From: Klebsiella ornithinolytica NBRC 105727 = ATCC 31898 | GTDB lineage: Bacteria > Pseudomonadota > Gammaproteobacteria > Enterobacterales > Enterobacteriaceae | Assembly (NCBI RefSeq): GCF_001598295.1 | Contig: NZ_BCYR01000002.1 | Location: 1-64,000, forward strand | Length of the DNA: 64,000 bases | Direction: 5' to 3' | Shown: piece by piece, positions 17,767 to 26,095 of the stretch | Position numbering within the stretch: position 1 is the stretch's first letter | Layout of the letters: every line of letters starts with the position of its first letter | Program-made: the position numbers and the translations under genes | Notes under the pieces: generated by a model | Database searches by the model: none | Told to the model about the DNA's origin: nothing | What the model saw: the letters and a program-made list of their open reading frames with translations, nothing else

Positions 17767-18930
17767 ATGGCTAACCAACAAAAATGGAAAGTATTTTTCC
17801 TGCTGTTCGTCACCATGTTCCTTCTTGGCGGCATACAGAACACCAAAGGTCTGATACTTGAGCAGGTCCAGCACGATATCAATCTCAACATGGGTCAGAT
17901 AGGCACACTGATCATGTTCTTCCAGATAGGCTTTCTGGTCGCCAGTCTGCTCACCGGCTACTTTACCGATAAAAAAGGGCTGAAGATCATGATGCTGATT
18001 GGCTCGCTGATGATGGCCGTTGGTCTGGTCGGCACCAGCCTGGCATTCAGCGTGCTGCTGTTTTTCGGCTTCTATTTGATTGTCGGCCTGGGCATCGGCT
18101 CGATGCTGGTCTCCATCATTACCGTTATCCCGACCTTCTACAAAGAAAAAGCCGGCATGATGTTCAACGTTTCCAACGCCATGTTCGGCGTGGGGATGAT
18201 CGCCACTCCGCTGATTTTACAGCAGCTTTTCTCTCATCATGTCTCATGGCGCCTGTTCTATGTCGGGATTGCCATTATTGTTGCGATTATCATTCTGGTC
18301 CTCAGCAGCCTGAAGCTGGAAAAAGCGCAGGGGATGGACATGCAGCTCTCTGATTTTGTCCATATCCTTGGCCAGAGACGCCTGATGCTGGTGATTGGCT
18401 TTATCCTGTTCTACGTCGCCGCCGAAGCCGCTTTCCTGAACTTTTTCCCGATATTCTACAGCTCGCTGGATATTGCTGGCGCGTCTGCGGAAGACAAGAT
18501 GGTGACGGCCGCCTATGTCATATCCAGTTTTGCCATGCTATTCACCGTCGGCCGCTTTATCGGCGGGTTTATCAACCTGAAGCTGGGCGACCGCAAAACC
18601 TTAATCCTGTTTTCTCTGTTCTCGCTGATTGCCATTATTGCCAGCCGCTACTTTGCCAGCCAATTTGTCTACCTGTTTATGGTGTTTGGTTTCGCTATGT
18701 CGGTGCTGTTCCCTACGGCCTCCGCCGTGGCGACGAAGCTCACCGATAAAAGCGGCTCGACCATGGGATTGATTTACGTCGCCTCAGGAATGGGGGGAGC
18801 CTTTGCTGGCTGGCTGATAGGCCAGGTATCCCAGATGTATGGCGTCTCGCTGGGCTTCAACTTGATTATCGCTTTTGTGGCGATCTTCTTTGTACTGACT
18901 TTGTTTGTTAAAGAGAACCCGCAAAACTAA
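17767..18930 (+). CDS. MFS transporter (sugar/organic-anion type)
   Basis: The 387-residue protein has about 12 hydrophobic segments in two halves and the MFS loop motif GYFTDKKGLK between the second and third helices. I chose the ATG at 17767 because ACAGGGGAA lies just upstream; an in-frame ATG at 17743 would overlap the previous gene. Length and the FKENPQN-like tail fit FucP/exuronate-type or general substrate carriers. It closes the ROK operon and is followed by a hairpin terminator, so the three genes form one unit. It probably imports the compound handled by the TIM-barrel-like protein. The substrate is unknown. Confidence 0.85.
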   Translation: MANQQKWKVFFLLFVTMFLLGGIQNTKGLILEQVQHDINLNMGQIGTLIMFFQIGFLVASLLTGYFTDKKGLKIMMLIGSLMMAVGLVGTSLAFSVLLFFGFYLIVGLGIGSMLVSIITVIPTFYKEKAGMMFNVSNAMFGVGMIATPLILQQLFSHHVSWRLFYVGIAIIVAIIILVLSSLKLEKAQGMDMQLSDFVHILGQRRLMLVIGFILFYVAAEAAFLNFFPIFYSSLDIAGASAEDKMVTAAYVISSFAMLFTVGRFIGGFINLKLGDRKTLILFSLFSLIAIIASRYFASQFVYLFMVFGFAMSVLFPTASAVATKLTDKSGSTMGLIYVASGMGGAFAGWLIGQVSQMYGVSLGFNLIIAFVAIFFVLTLFVKENPQN

Positions 18931-18940
18931 GCGAGCTCCT

Positions 18941-18970
18941 CCGGCATAGCCTTCTGCTATGCCGGGTATT
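18941..18970 (+). terminator. Terminator of the ROK/MFS operon
   Basis: CCGGCATAGC (18941-18950) and GCTATGCCGG (18956-18965) form a perfect 10-bp stem around a CTTCT loop, followed by GTATTT. It lies 10 bases after the MFS stop. A weak leftward frame (18908-19126) overlaps it but has no supporting features. Confidence 0.75.
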
Positions 18971-19235
18971 TGACACAACGGCTGAATCTGAGCCCCCCAG
19001 CCAATACTCTCGCGTATAGGTGGTATGGTTTTTTGCCGCAATCGTCAGCTCCGTCCGCACCTCTGACGCAAATTCATCGCCCGGGTTTTCCTCTAACCAG
19101 CGGCGCATGGTGAGCCATTTAGCCACCTATCCTTGCTGATATTACCTGCTAATTAATAACAAAAAGTTTAATTTTATTTCCCGCCACGCTGACTATAGTT
19201 GAGACAAATTCACTTGCTAATTAAGGTCACCGAAC

Positions 19236-19637
19236 GTGAAGTCACTTATCGCATCCATTATTTCATTGCTGAGTTTCAGCACGCTTGCCGCACCAGAAGG
19301 GACATTAAGCGTACATATTCTCAACCAGCAGACCGGGCTGCCTTCTCAGGGGGTACAGGTTGAACTCGATAAGCAGCAAGGCAGTAGTTGGCAGCATATC
19401 GCTAGCGGTAAAACGGACGCTGATGGCCGTATCAAGACACTCTATCCGCGGGCAGATAATATGGAGCCGGGAATCTATAAAGTGACATTTAAAACGGGAG
19501 AGTATTTTAAAATTAATAATATGAGCACCTTCTTCCCCGTCATTCCAGTTATTTTTAATGTAACGAAACAGAACCAAAAGCTGCATATCCCGCTGTTGTT
19601 AAGCCAGTATGGCTACTCCACCTATCGCGGCAGCTAA
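19236..19637 (+). CDS. 5-hydroxyisourate hydrolase (transthyretin-like), periplasmic
   Basis: The 133-residue product starts with a GTG and has a short signal peptide ending around TLAAPEG. The mature part shows the HIUase pattern: GTLSVHILNQQTGLPSQGV (N-terminal His/Leu strand), TDADGRIKTL, and the C-terminal YGYSTYRGS tail, the tetrapeptide YRGS being the family signature. The enzyme hydrolyses 5-hydroxyisourate in uric acid breakdown. Some enterobacteria export their HIUase to the periplasm, and the leader here supports that. Other uricolytic genes are absent around it, so it stands alone. The gene reads towards rarA, which is on the opposite strand. Confidence 0.88.
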   Translation: MKSLIASIISLLSFSTLAAPEGTLSVHILNQQTGLPSQGVQVELDKQQGSSWQHIASGKTDADGRIKTLYPRADNMEPGIYKVTFKTGEYFKINNMSTFFPVIPVIFNVTKQNQKLHIPLLLSQYGYSTYRGS

Positions 19638-20054
19638 TTGTATTGGGTCACGCTAGAATTGCCGTGTTGAAACAGAAGATAGCGGGAGTGTGTATAGCGT
19701 CGTGAATTTCTGGGCTCACCTGCCTTGTGCGACGCTGCCAGCATTAGCATCACCCTGAATAAAGCCAGCTAAAATGATCACTCACTCTTGGGGAATGAGA
19801 GCAAACGATGAAAACGACCAAACCCCGACTGAATACGCCGATCGATAATCTGGCCTCCTGATTGGCGAGAATAGCCTGCTGACGCCTACAGCACGTGAGG
19901 GGCTGGTTCTTACGCTCACGGCCATGAGCGTCTAAAAGTCCGGGTCAGCATAAAAAGCGCGTCTCCGGCAACCAGTCAGCCGCCGGCAGAGAAAAAGAAG
20001 CGCACACTCGCCTGCCGTTAAGCCGGCACTTCCTGATGAAATCCCGCCCCACTA
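19638..20054. other. Gene-free stretch between the HIUase gene and rarA
   Basis: No intact gene is visible in these 417 bases. A short frame beginning at an ATG near 19808 with a GAGAGCAAACG leader stops after 17 codons and may be a decayed gene. Confidence 0.4.
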
Positions 20055-20408
20055 TCAGCCTGGACGCTGGCACGATGGAGCCATTCCCATGCTGCGGCGC
20101 CAGACTCCCGGCGCCTGGCCATACTGGCGCTTGAAGCTGCGATTGAAGGATTGCTGGGAGTCAAAACCCAACGCGATGGCCACGTTGAGGATCGGTTCGT
20201 CGCTACGGGTTAAGCGCTCAAGCGATTTTTGCAGCTTCCGGGCGCGGATGTATTCGCCAATGGGATGACCGGTATGCTCTTTGAATATCCGCTGAAGATG
20301 CCATTTTGAATAGCCTGCCCGCCTGGAGACCGTGTCAATATCGAGGCGGCTTTCAAGGTTATTATCAATCCAGTCAAGTAAATCATGTATAAAAGCGCCA
20401 GTGTTCAT
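20055..20408 (-). CDS. rarA: RarA, AraC-family activator of OqxAB
   Basis: A 117-residue protein made almost only of the AraC/XylS DNA-binding domain: two helix-turn-helix units, the first around LDIDTVSRRAGYSKWHLQRI and the second around NVAIALGFDSQQSFNRSFKR. It resembles MarA, SoxS and RamA and matches Klebsiella RarA in length and location. RarA activates oqxAB, the divergent operon that starts at 20742. Helix FKREYGxAPGxWRR-like ending (FKRQYGQAPGVWRR) is a family hallmark. An AGGGGA site precedes the ATG. Small activators of this kind are controlled by their level rather than by a ligand, and OqxR may affect the level of the pathway. Assignment is secure because of the oqxA/oqxB/oqxR neighbours. 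Confidence 0.93.
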   Translation of the reverse strand: MNTGAFIHDLLDWIDNNLESRLDIDTVSRRAGYSKWHLQRIFKEHTGHPIGEYIRARKLQKSLERLTRSDEPILNVAIALGFDSQQSFNRSFKRQYGQAPGVWRRSMGMAPSCQRPG

Positions 20409-20553
20409 GTCGGGTTCCCCTGGGCTGTTAATAAAAGTATCTTTATCTAATACATTTAAAAGTGACCTGCTTTTGCATAAATTGCAAGTTTTATTGTTAC
20501 ATTAAAATCCCTGCCTGAAATGTGTCTTTTCCGCTCAACGGAAACAGCACATA

Positions 20554-20578
20554 AAGTGCAACAATTATTCTTGCACTT
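20554..20578. promoter_or_regulatory. Inverted repeat overlapping the -35 of the oqxAB promoter
   Basis: AAGTGCAA (20554-20561) and TTGCACTT (20571-20578) are perfect inverted copies separated by 9 bases. The right half contains the likely -35 hexamer of oqxA. A repressor bound here would block RNA polymerase; OqxR is the natural candidate. The binding is inferred. Confidence 0.6.
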
Positions 20579-20599
20579 AGTTAAGCGCCTTCCTACAAT
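20571..20599 (+). promoter_or_regulatory. Probable sigma-70 promoter of oqxAB
   Basis: TTGCAC at 20571-20576 and TACAAT at 20594-20599 are separated by 17 bases, near the sigma-70 ideal. The expected start is about 7 bases downstream, leaving a leader of some 135 bases to the oqxA ATG. A second short palindrome TTGCA-TAAAT-TGCAA (20473-20487) lies nearer rarA. Confidence 0.6.
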
Positions 20600-20741
20600 C
20601 GCCGCGATAGTGTATTCGCAACTGTTACAGTTTTGTGGCGATGAACGACACAAATGGCCTTAAGCCAGACCGGACATAGGAAGTCGCGCAGCGCCCTTCG
20701 CTGCGTCTTGCCCGGCGGCAACAATTACCGGAATAAGAATA

Positions 20742-21917
20742 ATGAGCCTGCAAAAAACCTGGGTTAACTTTTATCTGCGCGGACTGGGGAGCGCGGTCAT
20801 CGCCATGCTGCTTGCCAGCTGCGATAACAGCGCGGCGCAAAACGCCGCCCCGCAAGCCCCTGCCGTCAGCGCCGCTGACGTGGTGGTGAAATCCATTAGC
20901 CAGTGGGACAGCTTTAACGGCCGAATTGAAGCGGTAGAAAGCGTTCAGCTCCGTCCACGCGTCTCCGGCTACATTGAAAAAGTGAACTACACCGACGGCC
21001 AGGAAGTGAAAAAGGGCGAGGTGCTATTCACTATTGATGACAGAACCTATCGCGCCGCCCTCGAGCAGGCGCAGGCAACGCTGGCACGAGCCAAAACACA
21101 GGCCAGCCTGGCGCGCAGCGAGGCCAGTCGTACCGATAAATTAATCCACACCAACGTGGTATCCCGCGAAGAGTGGGAGCAGCGTCGTTCGGCCGCAACC
21201 CAGGCGCAAGCCGACATCCAGGCCGCGCAGGCAGCCGTTGATGCCGCTCAGCTTAACCTTGACTTCACCAAAGTGACCGCCCCTATCGATGGCCGCGCCA
21301 GCCGCGCGCTGATCACCAGCGGTAATCTCGTGACCGCAGGTGACAGCGCCAGCGTGCTGACAACGGTGGTCTCGCAGAAGACGGTCTACGTCTATTTTGA
21401 TGTCGACGAATCGACCTACCTTCACTATCAAAACCTCGCCCGTAGCGGCCAGGGGGCGGCCAGCAATCATCTTGCGCTGCCGGTTGAAATTGGTCTTGTC
21501 GGTGAGGACGGCTACCCCCATCAGGGGAAAGTGGATTTCCTTGATAATCAGCTAACGCCGAGCACCGGTACTATCCGAATGCGCGCGCTGCTGGATAACA
21601 CCCAGCGTCAGTTCATACCGGGCCTGTTTGCCCGCGTGCGCCTGCCGGGCAGCGCCGAATTCCAGGCCACGCTGATCGACGACAAAGCGGTCCTGACCGA
21701 TCAGGATCGGAAATACGTCTATATCGTTGATAAAGATGGTAAAGCGCAGCGCCGTGATATCAAGCCAGGTCGCCTGGCCGCCGGTTTACGCATCGTCCAG
21801 CAGGGGCTGAATCCTGGCGATAAAGTCATCGTCGAGGGTTTACAAAAAGTGTTTATGCCCGGGATGCCGGTTAACGCGAAAACCGTGGCGATGACCACCC
21901 GCACTGCCCTCAACTGA
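20742..21917 (+). CDS. oqxA: OqxA, periplasmic adaptor of the OqxAB efflux pump
   Basis: The 391-residue protein is a membrane fusion protein of the AcrA type. The leader ends in a lipobox-like MLLASC, so it is probably a lipoprotein anchored in the inner membrane. The order is biotinyl-lipoyl-like segment (around LRPRVSGYIEKVNYTDGQEV), alpha-helical hairpin rich in Ala/Gln (residues about 105-165), the second lipoyl half (DFTKVTAPIDGRASR) and beta barrel. It links OqxB to an outer-membrane channel such as TolC. It forms an operon with oqxB, 23 bases downstream. The sequence and the rarA/oqxR context make the assignment secure. The pump exports quinolones, chloramphenicol and other drugs, and is native to the K. 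pneumoniae chromosome. Confidence 0.96.
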   Translation: MSLQKTWVNFYLRGLGSAVIAMLLASCDNSAAQNAAPQAPAVSAADVVVKSISQWDSFNGRIEAVESVQLRPRVSGYIEKVNYTDGQEVKKGEVLFTIDDRTYRAALEQAQATLARAKTQASLARSEASRTDKLIHTNVVSREEWEQRRSAATQAQADIQAAQAAVDAAQLNLDFTKVTAPIDGRASRALITSGNLVTAGDSASVLTTVVSQKTVYVYFDVDESTYLHYQNLARSGQGAASNHLALPVEIGLVGEDGYPHQGKVDFLDNQLTPSTGTIRMRALLDNTQRQFIPGLFARVRLPGSAEFQATLIDDKAVLTDQDRKYVYIVDKDGKAQRRDIKPGRLAAGLRIVQQGLNPGDKVIVEGLQKVFMPGMPVNAKTVAMTTRTALN

Positions 21918-21940
21918 TCCCTTACCAGAGAATCCGACGC

Positions 21941-24900
21941 ATGGACTTTTCCCGCTTTTTTATCGACAGGCCAATTTTCGCCGCGGTGCTGTCGATTTTG
22001 ATTTTTATTACCGGGCTCATCGCCATTCCGCTGCTGCCGGTCAGCGAATACCCTGACGTCGTACCGCCGAGTGTGCAGGTACGCGCGGAGTATCCGGGCG
22101 CCAACCCGAAAGTGATCGCTGAGACCGTGGCGACGCCGCTGGAAGAAGCGCTCAACGGCGTCGAAAACATGATGTACATGAAGTCCGTCGCCGGCTCCGA
22201 CGGCGTACTGGTTACCACCGTCACCTTCCGTCCTGGCACCGACCCCGATCAGGCGCAGGTTCAGGTACAAAACCGGGTATCACAGGCCGAAGCGCGTCTG
22301 CCGGAAGATGTACGCCGTCTGGGGATCACCACCCAGAAACAGTCGCCGACGCTCACCCTGGTGGTGCATCTGTTTTCGCCCAACGGAAAATACGATTCGC
22401 TGTATATGCGTAACTACGCCACCTTAAAAGTGAAGGACGAACTGGCGCGCCTGCCCGGCGTCGGCCAAATCCAGATTTTCGGTGCCGGCGAATACGCCAT
22501 GCGAATCTGGCTGGATCCGAATAAGGTGGCCGCACGTGGGTTGACCGCCTCCGATGTGGTGACGGCGATGCAGGAGCAAAACGTGCAGGTGTCCGCCGGG
22601 CAGCTTGGCGCCGAGCCACTGCCGAAAGAGAGCGACTTCCTGATCTCGATTAACGCCCAGGGGCGTCTGCACACGGAAGAAGAGTTCGGCAATATCATTC
22701 TCAAAACGGCCCAGGATGGTTCGCTGGTACGTCTGCGCGACGTTGCACGCATCGAAATGGGGTCGGGCAGCTACGCGCTACGTTCCCAGCTTAACAATAA
22801 AGATGCGGTCGGGATCGGCATCTTCCAGTCGCCGGGGGCCAACGCCATTGATTTGTCGAATGCGGTACGCGCCAAAATGGACGAACTGTCCACGCGTTTC
22901 CCGGAAGACATGAAGTGGGCCGCCCCTTACGACCCCACCGTTTTTGTGCGCGACTCTATTCGCGCGGTGGTGCAAACCCTGCTCGAAGCGGTAGTGCTGG
23001 TGGTACTGGTGGTGATCCTGTTCCTGCAAACCTGGCGCGCATCGATTATTCCATTGATTGCCGTACCGGTCTCGGTGGTGGGGACGTTCGGTATTCTCTA
23101 TCTGCTTGGCTTCTCGCTTAACACCCTGAGCCTGTTCGGTCTGGTTCTCGCCATTGGGATCGTGGTGGACGACGCGATTGTGGTGGTGGAAAACGTCGAG
23201 CGCAATATCGAGGAGGGGCTCGCCCCTCTGCAGGCGGCGCACCAGGCGATGCGTGAAGTTTCCGGGCCGATTATCGCCATCGCCCTGGTGCTGTGCGCGG
23301 TGTTCGTACCGATGGCCTTCCTCTCCGGCGTAACCGGGCAGTTCTATAAACAGTTTGCGGTGACGATCGCGATTTCGACGGTGATCTCGGCCATCAACTC
23401 GCTGACCCTCTCCCCGGCGCTGGCGGCCCTGCTGCTGAAGCCGCACGGCGCGCCAAGAGATCTCCCGACCCGGCTTATCGATCGCCTGTTCGGCTGGCTG
23501 TTCCGCCCGTTTAACCGCTTTTTCCATCGCAGCTCGCACGGTTACCAGGGGCTGGTTGGCAAAACGCTCGGACGACGTGGCGCCGTGTTTATTGTTTACC
23601 TGCTGCTGCTCGGCGCCGCCGGGGTGATGTTTAAAGCCGTGCCGGGCGGGTTTATTCCCACCCAGGACAAGCTCTACCTGATTGGCGGCGTGAAAATGCC
23701 GGAAGGTTCTTCGCTGGCCCGCACCGACGCGGTCATCCGTAAAATGAGCGAAATCGGGATGAACACTGAAGGCGTGGATTATGCGGTGGCGTTTCCAGGA
23801 CTTAACGCGCTGCAATTCACCAATACGCCGAACACCGGTACGGTATTTTTTGGCCTGAAGCCGTTCGATCAGCGTAAACATTCTGCGGCGGAAATTAACG
23901 CCGAGATCAATGCCAAAATCGCGCAAATCCAGGAAGGCTTTGGCTTCTCAATCCTGCCGCCGCCGATTCTCGGCCTCGGCCAGGGGTCCGGTTACTCGCT
24001 GTATATTCAGGATCGAGGGGGCTTAGGCTACGGTGCGCTACAAACGGCGGTGAATACCCTGTCCGGGGCAATCATGCAAACGCCGGGAATGCACTTCCCT
24101 ATTTCAACCTACCAGGCAAACGTACCGCAGCTGGATGTGCAGGTCGATCGCGACAAGGCGAAAGCGCAGGGGGTATCGCTGACCAATCTGTTCGGTACGC
24201 TGCAGACCTACCTGGGCTCATCTTATGTGAACGACTTTAACCAGTTCGGCCGAACCTGGCGCGTCATGGCGCAGGCCGACGGGCCGTTCCGCGACAGCGT
24301 GGAGGATATTGCCAATCTGCGCACCCGGAATAACCAGGGTGAAATGGTGCCGATCGGCAGTATGGTCAATATCAGCACGACCTACGGGCCGGATCCGGTG
24401 ATCCGCTACAACGGCTATCCGGCGGCGGATCTGATCGGCGACGCCGATCCTCGGGTACTCTCTTCCGCTCAGGCGATGACCAAACTGGCCGCGATGTCCG
24501 GCCAGCTGCTGCCGAATGGTATGAACATCGAATGGACGGATCTGAGCTTCCAGCAGGCCACCCAGGGCAACACGGCGCTGATTGTCTTCCCGGTGGCGGT
24601 ACTTCTGGCGTTCCTGGTGCTGGCGGCGCTGTATGAAAGCTGGACGCTGCCGCTGGCGGTGATCCTCATTGTTCCGATGACTCTGCTCTCCGCCCTGTTC
24701 GGCGTCTGGCTCACCGGCGGCGATAATAACGTCTTCGTGCAAGTTGGACTGGTGGTGTTGATGGGGCTGGCTTGTAAAAACGCCATCCTGATCGTTGAGT
24801 TTGCTCGCGAGCTGGAAATTCAGGGGAAAGGGATCATGGAAGCCGCGCTGGAAGCCTGCCGCCTGCGTCTGCGTCCAATCGTGATGACCTCCATCGCCTT

Positions 24901-25093
24901 TATTGCCGGAACAATTCCGCTGATCCTCGGCCACGGAGCGGGCGCAGAAGTGCGCGGCGTCACCGGGATTACGGTGTTCTCCGGGATGCTCGGCGTGACG
25001 CTGTTTGGTCTGTTCCTGACGCCGGTGTTCTACGTCACGCTGCGTAAGCTGGTCACACGCGGTAAACCGGCGCTGGAAGCGCAGCCTGAATAG
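21941..25093 (+). CDS. oqxB: OqxB, RND-type inner-membrane efflux transporter
   Basis: The 1050-residue protein is an intact HAE1-type RND pump. It shows the N-terminal FFIDRPIFAAVLSI helix, two large periplasmic loops, and twelve membrane segments in two repeats. The proton-relay aspartates are in GIVVDDAIVVVENVERN (TM4). The length equals the reference OqxB and no frameshift or internal stop is seen. It uses the proton gradient to export quinoxalines, fluoroquinolones, chloramphenicol and other compounds with OqxA and a TolC-type channel. The start ATG is 23 bases after oqxA. Transcription would end at a hairpin at 25390-25415, some 300 bases on. Raised expression through oqxR or rarA changes is the known route to resistance. 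Confidence 0.96.
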   Translation: MDFSRFFIDRPIFAAVLSILIFITGLIAIPLLPVSEYPDVVPPSVQVRAEYPGANPKVIAETVATPLEEALNGVENMMYMKSVAGSDGVLVTTVTFRPGTDPDQAQVQVQNRVSQAEARLPEDVRRLGITTQKQSPTLTLVVHLFSPNGKYDSLYMRNYATLKVKDELARLPGVGQIQIFGAGEYAMRIWLDPNKVAARGLTASDVVTAMQEQNVQVSAGQLGAEPLPKESDFLISINAQGRLHTEEEFGNIILKTAQDGSLVRLRDVARIEMGSGSYALRSQLNNKDAVGIGIFQSPGANAIDLSNAVRAKMDELSTRFPEDMKWAAPYDPTVFVRDSIRAVVQTLLEAVVLVVLVVILFLQTWRASIIPLIAVPVSVVGTFGILYLLGFSLNTLSLFGLVLAIGIVVDDAIVVVENVERNIEEGLAPLQAAHQAMREVSGPIIAIALVLCAVFVPMAFLSGVTGQFYKQFAVTIAISTVISAINSLTLSPALAALLLKPHGAPRDLPTRLIDRLFGWLFRPFNRFFHRSSHGYQGLVGKTLGRRGAVFIVYLLLLGAAGVMFKAVPGGFIPTQDKLYLIGGVKMPEGSSLARTDAVIRKMSEIGMNTEGVDYAVAFPGLNALQFTNTPNTGTVFFGLKPFDQRKHSAAEINAEINAKIAQIQEGFGFSILPPPILGLGQGSGYSLYIQDRGGLGYGALQTAVNTLSGAIMQTPGMHFPISTYQANVPQLDVQVDRDKAKAQGVSLTNLFGTLQTYLGSSYVNDFNQFGRTWRVMAQADGPFRDSVEDIANLRTRNNQGEMVPIGSMVNISTTYGPDPVIRYNGYPAADLIGDADPRVLSSAQAMTKLAAMSGQLLPNGMNIEWTDLSFQQATQGNTALIVFPVAVLLAFLVLAALYESWTLPLAVILIVPMTLLSALFGVWLTGGDNNVFVQVGLVVLMGLACKNAILIVEFARELEIQGKGIMEAALEACRLRLRPIVMTSIAFIAGTIPLILGHGAGAEVRGVTGITVFSGMLGVTLFGLFLTPVFYVTLRKLVTRGKPALEAQPE

Positions 25094-25101
25094 GTCACAA
25101 C

Positions 25102-25129
25102 AAAAAAACCGCCTTCTGGATGAAGGCGG
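25102..25129 (-). terminator. Intrinsic terminator for the leftward oqxR transcript
   Basis: The stem CCGCCTTC (25109-25116) / GAAGGCGG (25122-25129) has a TGGAT loop. Seven A precede it on the plus strand, that is seven T follow it on the minus strand, so it terminates leftward transcription. It lies only 9 bases beyond the oqxB stop. Confidence 0.75.
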
Positions 25130-25170
25130 AGACGGGTGACAAATCTGTTTTGAACACTGTGCGCGCGTTT

Positions 25171-25204
25171 TGCCGGGTGGCGGCTGACGCCTGACCCGGC
25201 CTAC
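25171..25204. repeat. REP-type palindromic element
   Basis: A GC-rich imperfect palindrome, GCCGGGTGGCGGCTGACGCC followed by TGACCCGGCC and TAC, typical of REP/BIME elements in enterobacteria. It lies in the 3' region between oqxB and oqxR. Confidence 0.7.
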
Positions 25205-25210
25205 GAAATC

Positions 25211-25328
25211 CGTAATATCAGACGATGAGATAATCTCTGTTGGTCAACAAAACCCGTAATATCAGACGATGAGATAATCTCTGCTGGCCAACAAAACCCG
25301 CACTATCAAACGATGAGATAATCTCTGT
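25211..25328. repeat. 44-bp tandem repeat, about 2.7 copies
   Basis: Units start at 25211, 25255 and 25299 (the last one partial). Each carries a GAGAT-A-ATCTC palindrome, with a few substitutions between copies. The array sits exactly between two REP elements in opposite orientation. Confidence 0.85.
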
Positions 25329-25360
25329 AGGCCCGCGCAAGCGAAGCGCCGCCGGGCAAT
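25328..25360. repeat. REP-type palindromic element, opposite orientation
   Basis: GTAGGCCCGCGCAAGCGAAG followed by CGCCGCCGGGCA is the inverse kind of REP relative to 25171-25204. The pair forms a BIME-like unit with the 44-bp tandem repeat inside. Confidence 0.7.
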
Positions 25361-25389
25361 GTAGGAAGCTCGTTTATTATCAATAACCT

Positions 25390-25415
25390 ATGCCTTCTGA
25401 GTGAAGGCATTTTTT
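25390..25415 (+). terminator. Intrinsic terminator for the rightward oqxB transcript
   Basis: ATGCCTTC (25390-25397) and GAAGGCAT (25403-25410) pair around a TGAGT loop and are followed by six T on the plus strand. It lies 15 bases before the end of oqxR. Confidence 0.75.
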
Positions 25416-25430
25416 GTGCTGACGGCAGGA

Positions 25431-25910
25431 TTAATGCGTTTTTTTATACAGGCTATCCAGTTCTGGCAGCAGCTCGCAGCCGCTGGTATCGCCTTTTTTG
25501 ACCTTTTCCAGCGCGCTTGCCACGGTATGGCGAGCTAACACATCCAGCGAAGCCTGCTCTGCTTCGTCGGCGATAGACTTGAAGTACCAGCAGGCGTTGG
25601 CGCTGACCACGCAGCGGGCCGGCACATCGGGCCGCGACGCCCACAGCTTTTTATCTTCAATCACCGACACGTAGATATCGCGCAGGGTGATGCTCTCCGC
25701 CGGGCGACCAAGGTGGATGGAACCGTTGCGTCCCAGCGTGGAGACAATAATACCGTCACGGGTGAGCGGCACCATTAATTTGCGGATAAAGCTCGGGTTG
25801 GCTTCCAGGCCGTAGGCCAGAATCGCACTCGTCGAACGTTGACCCAACTGCTCCGCCATCGCTACGCTGAGAACCATCTGCAAAGCTGTCGGGAAGCGAT
25901 AATCTAACAT
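25431..25910 (-). CDS. oqxR: OqxR, Rrf2-family repressor of oqxAB
   Basis: The 159-residue protein is of the Rrf2 type, with a winged helix at the N-terminus (LDYRFPTALQMVLSVAMAEQ, then TSAILAYGLEANPSFIRKLM) and a dimer helix later. I chose the ATG at 25910, which has AGGAAG upstream, over an in-frame ATG 52 codons earlier. OqxR represses oqxAB; its loss raises pump expression. The Cys residues usual for iron-sulfur Rrf2 sensors are partly present (RCVVSANACWYF and GCEL), so a ligand or cluster may be sensed. The gene is convergent with oqxB. The frame is complete here, so this strain need not be a derepressed mutant. Confidence 0.92.
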   Translation of the reverse strand: MLDYRFPTALQMVLSVAMAEQLGQRSTSAILAYGLEANPSFIRKLMVPLTRDGIIVSTLGRNGSIHLGRPAESITLRDIYVSVIEDKKLWASRPDVPARCVVSANACWYFKSIADEAEQASLDVLARHTVASALEKVKKGDTSGCELLPELDSLYKKTH

Positions 25911-26095
25911 TTTATCTTCCTGGGTTGCGGTGAATCTTGTTCTTTTTGGCACCGCAGAGGTGAATAAGCAATGAACAACAATATAACAAATACGGTCATT
26001 TTTTTGAAGCAATCTGCGCGCGACCCGTTGCGTAAAAGACACTTTCCGCACCACACACATCGCCATCCAGGGTATTTAACCGCCCACGTTTACCG

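Noticed and set aside
18908-19126. Leftward 72-codon frame starting MAKWLTMRRWLEENPG
   Set aside because: The N-terminus looks protein-like, but the frame runs through the terminator of the MFS operon and lacks a recognisable family or strong ribosome site. It may be a gene remnant.
25211-25328. Direct repeats as a possible CRISPR array
   Set aside because: The repeats are directly adjacent (44-bp period) with no distinct spacers and no cas genes; they are a tandem repeat.
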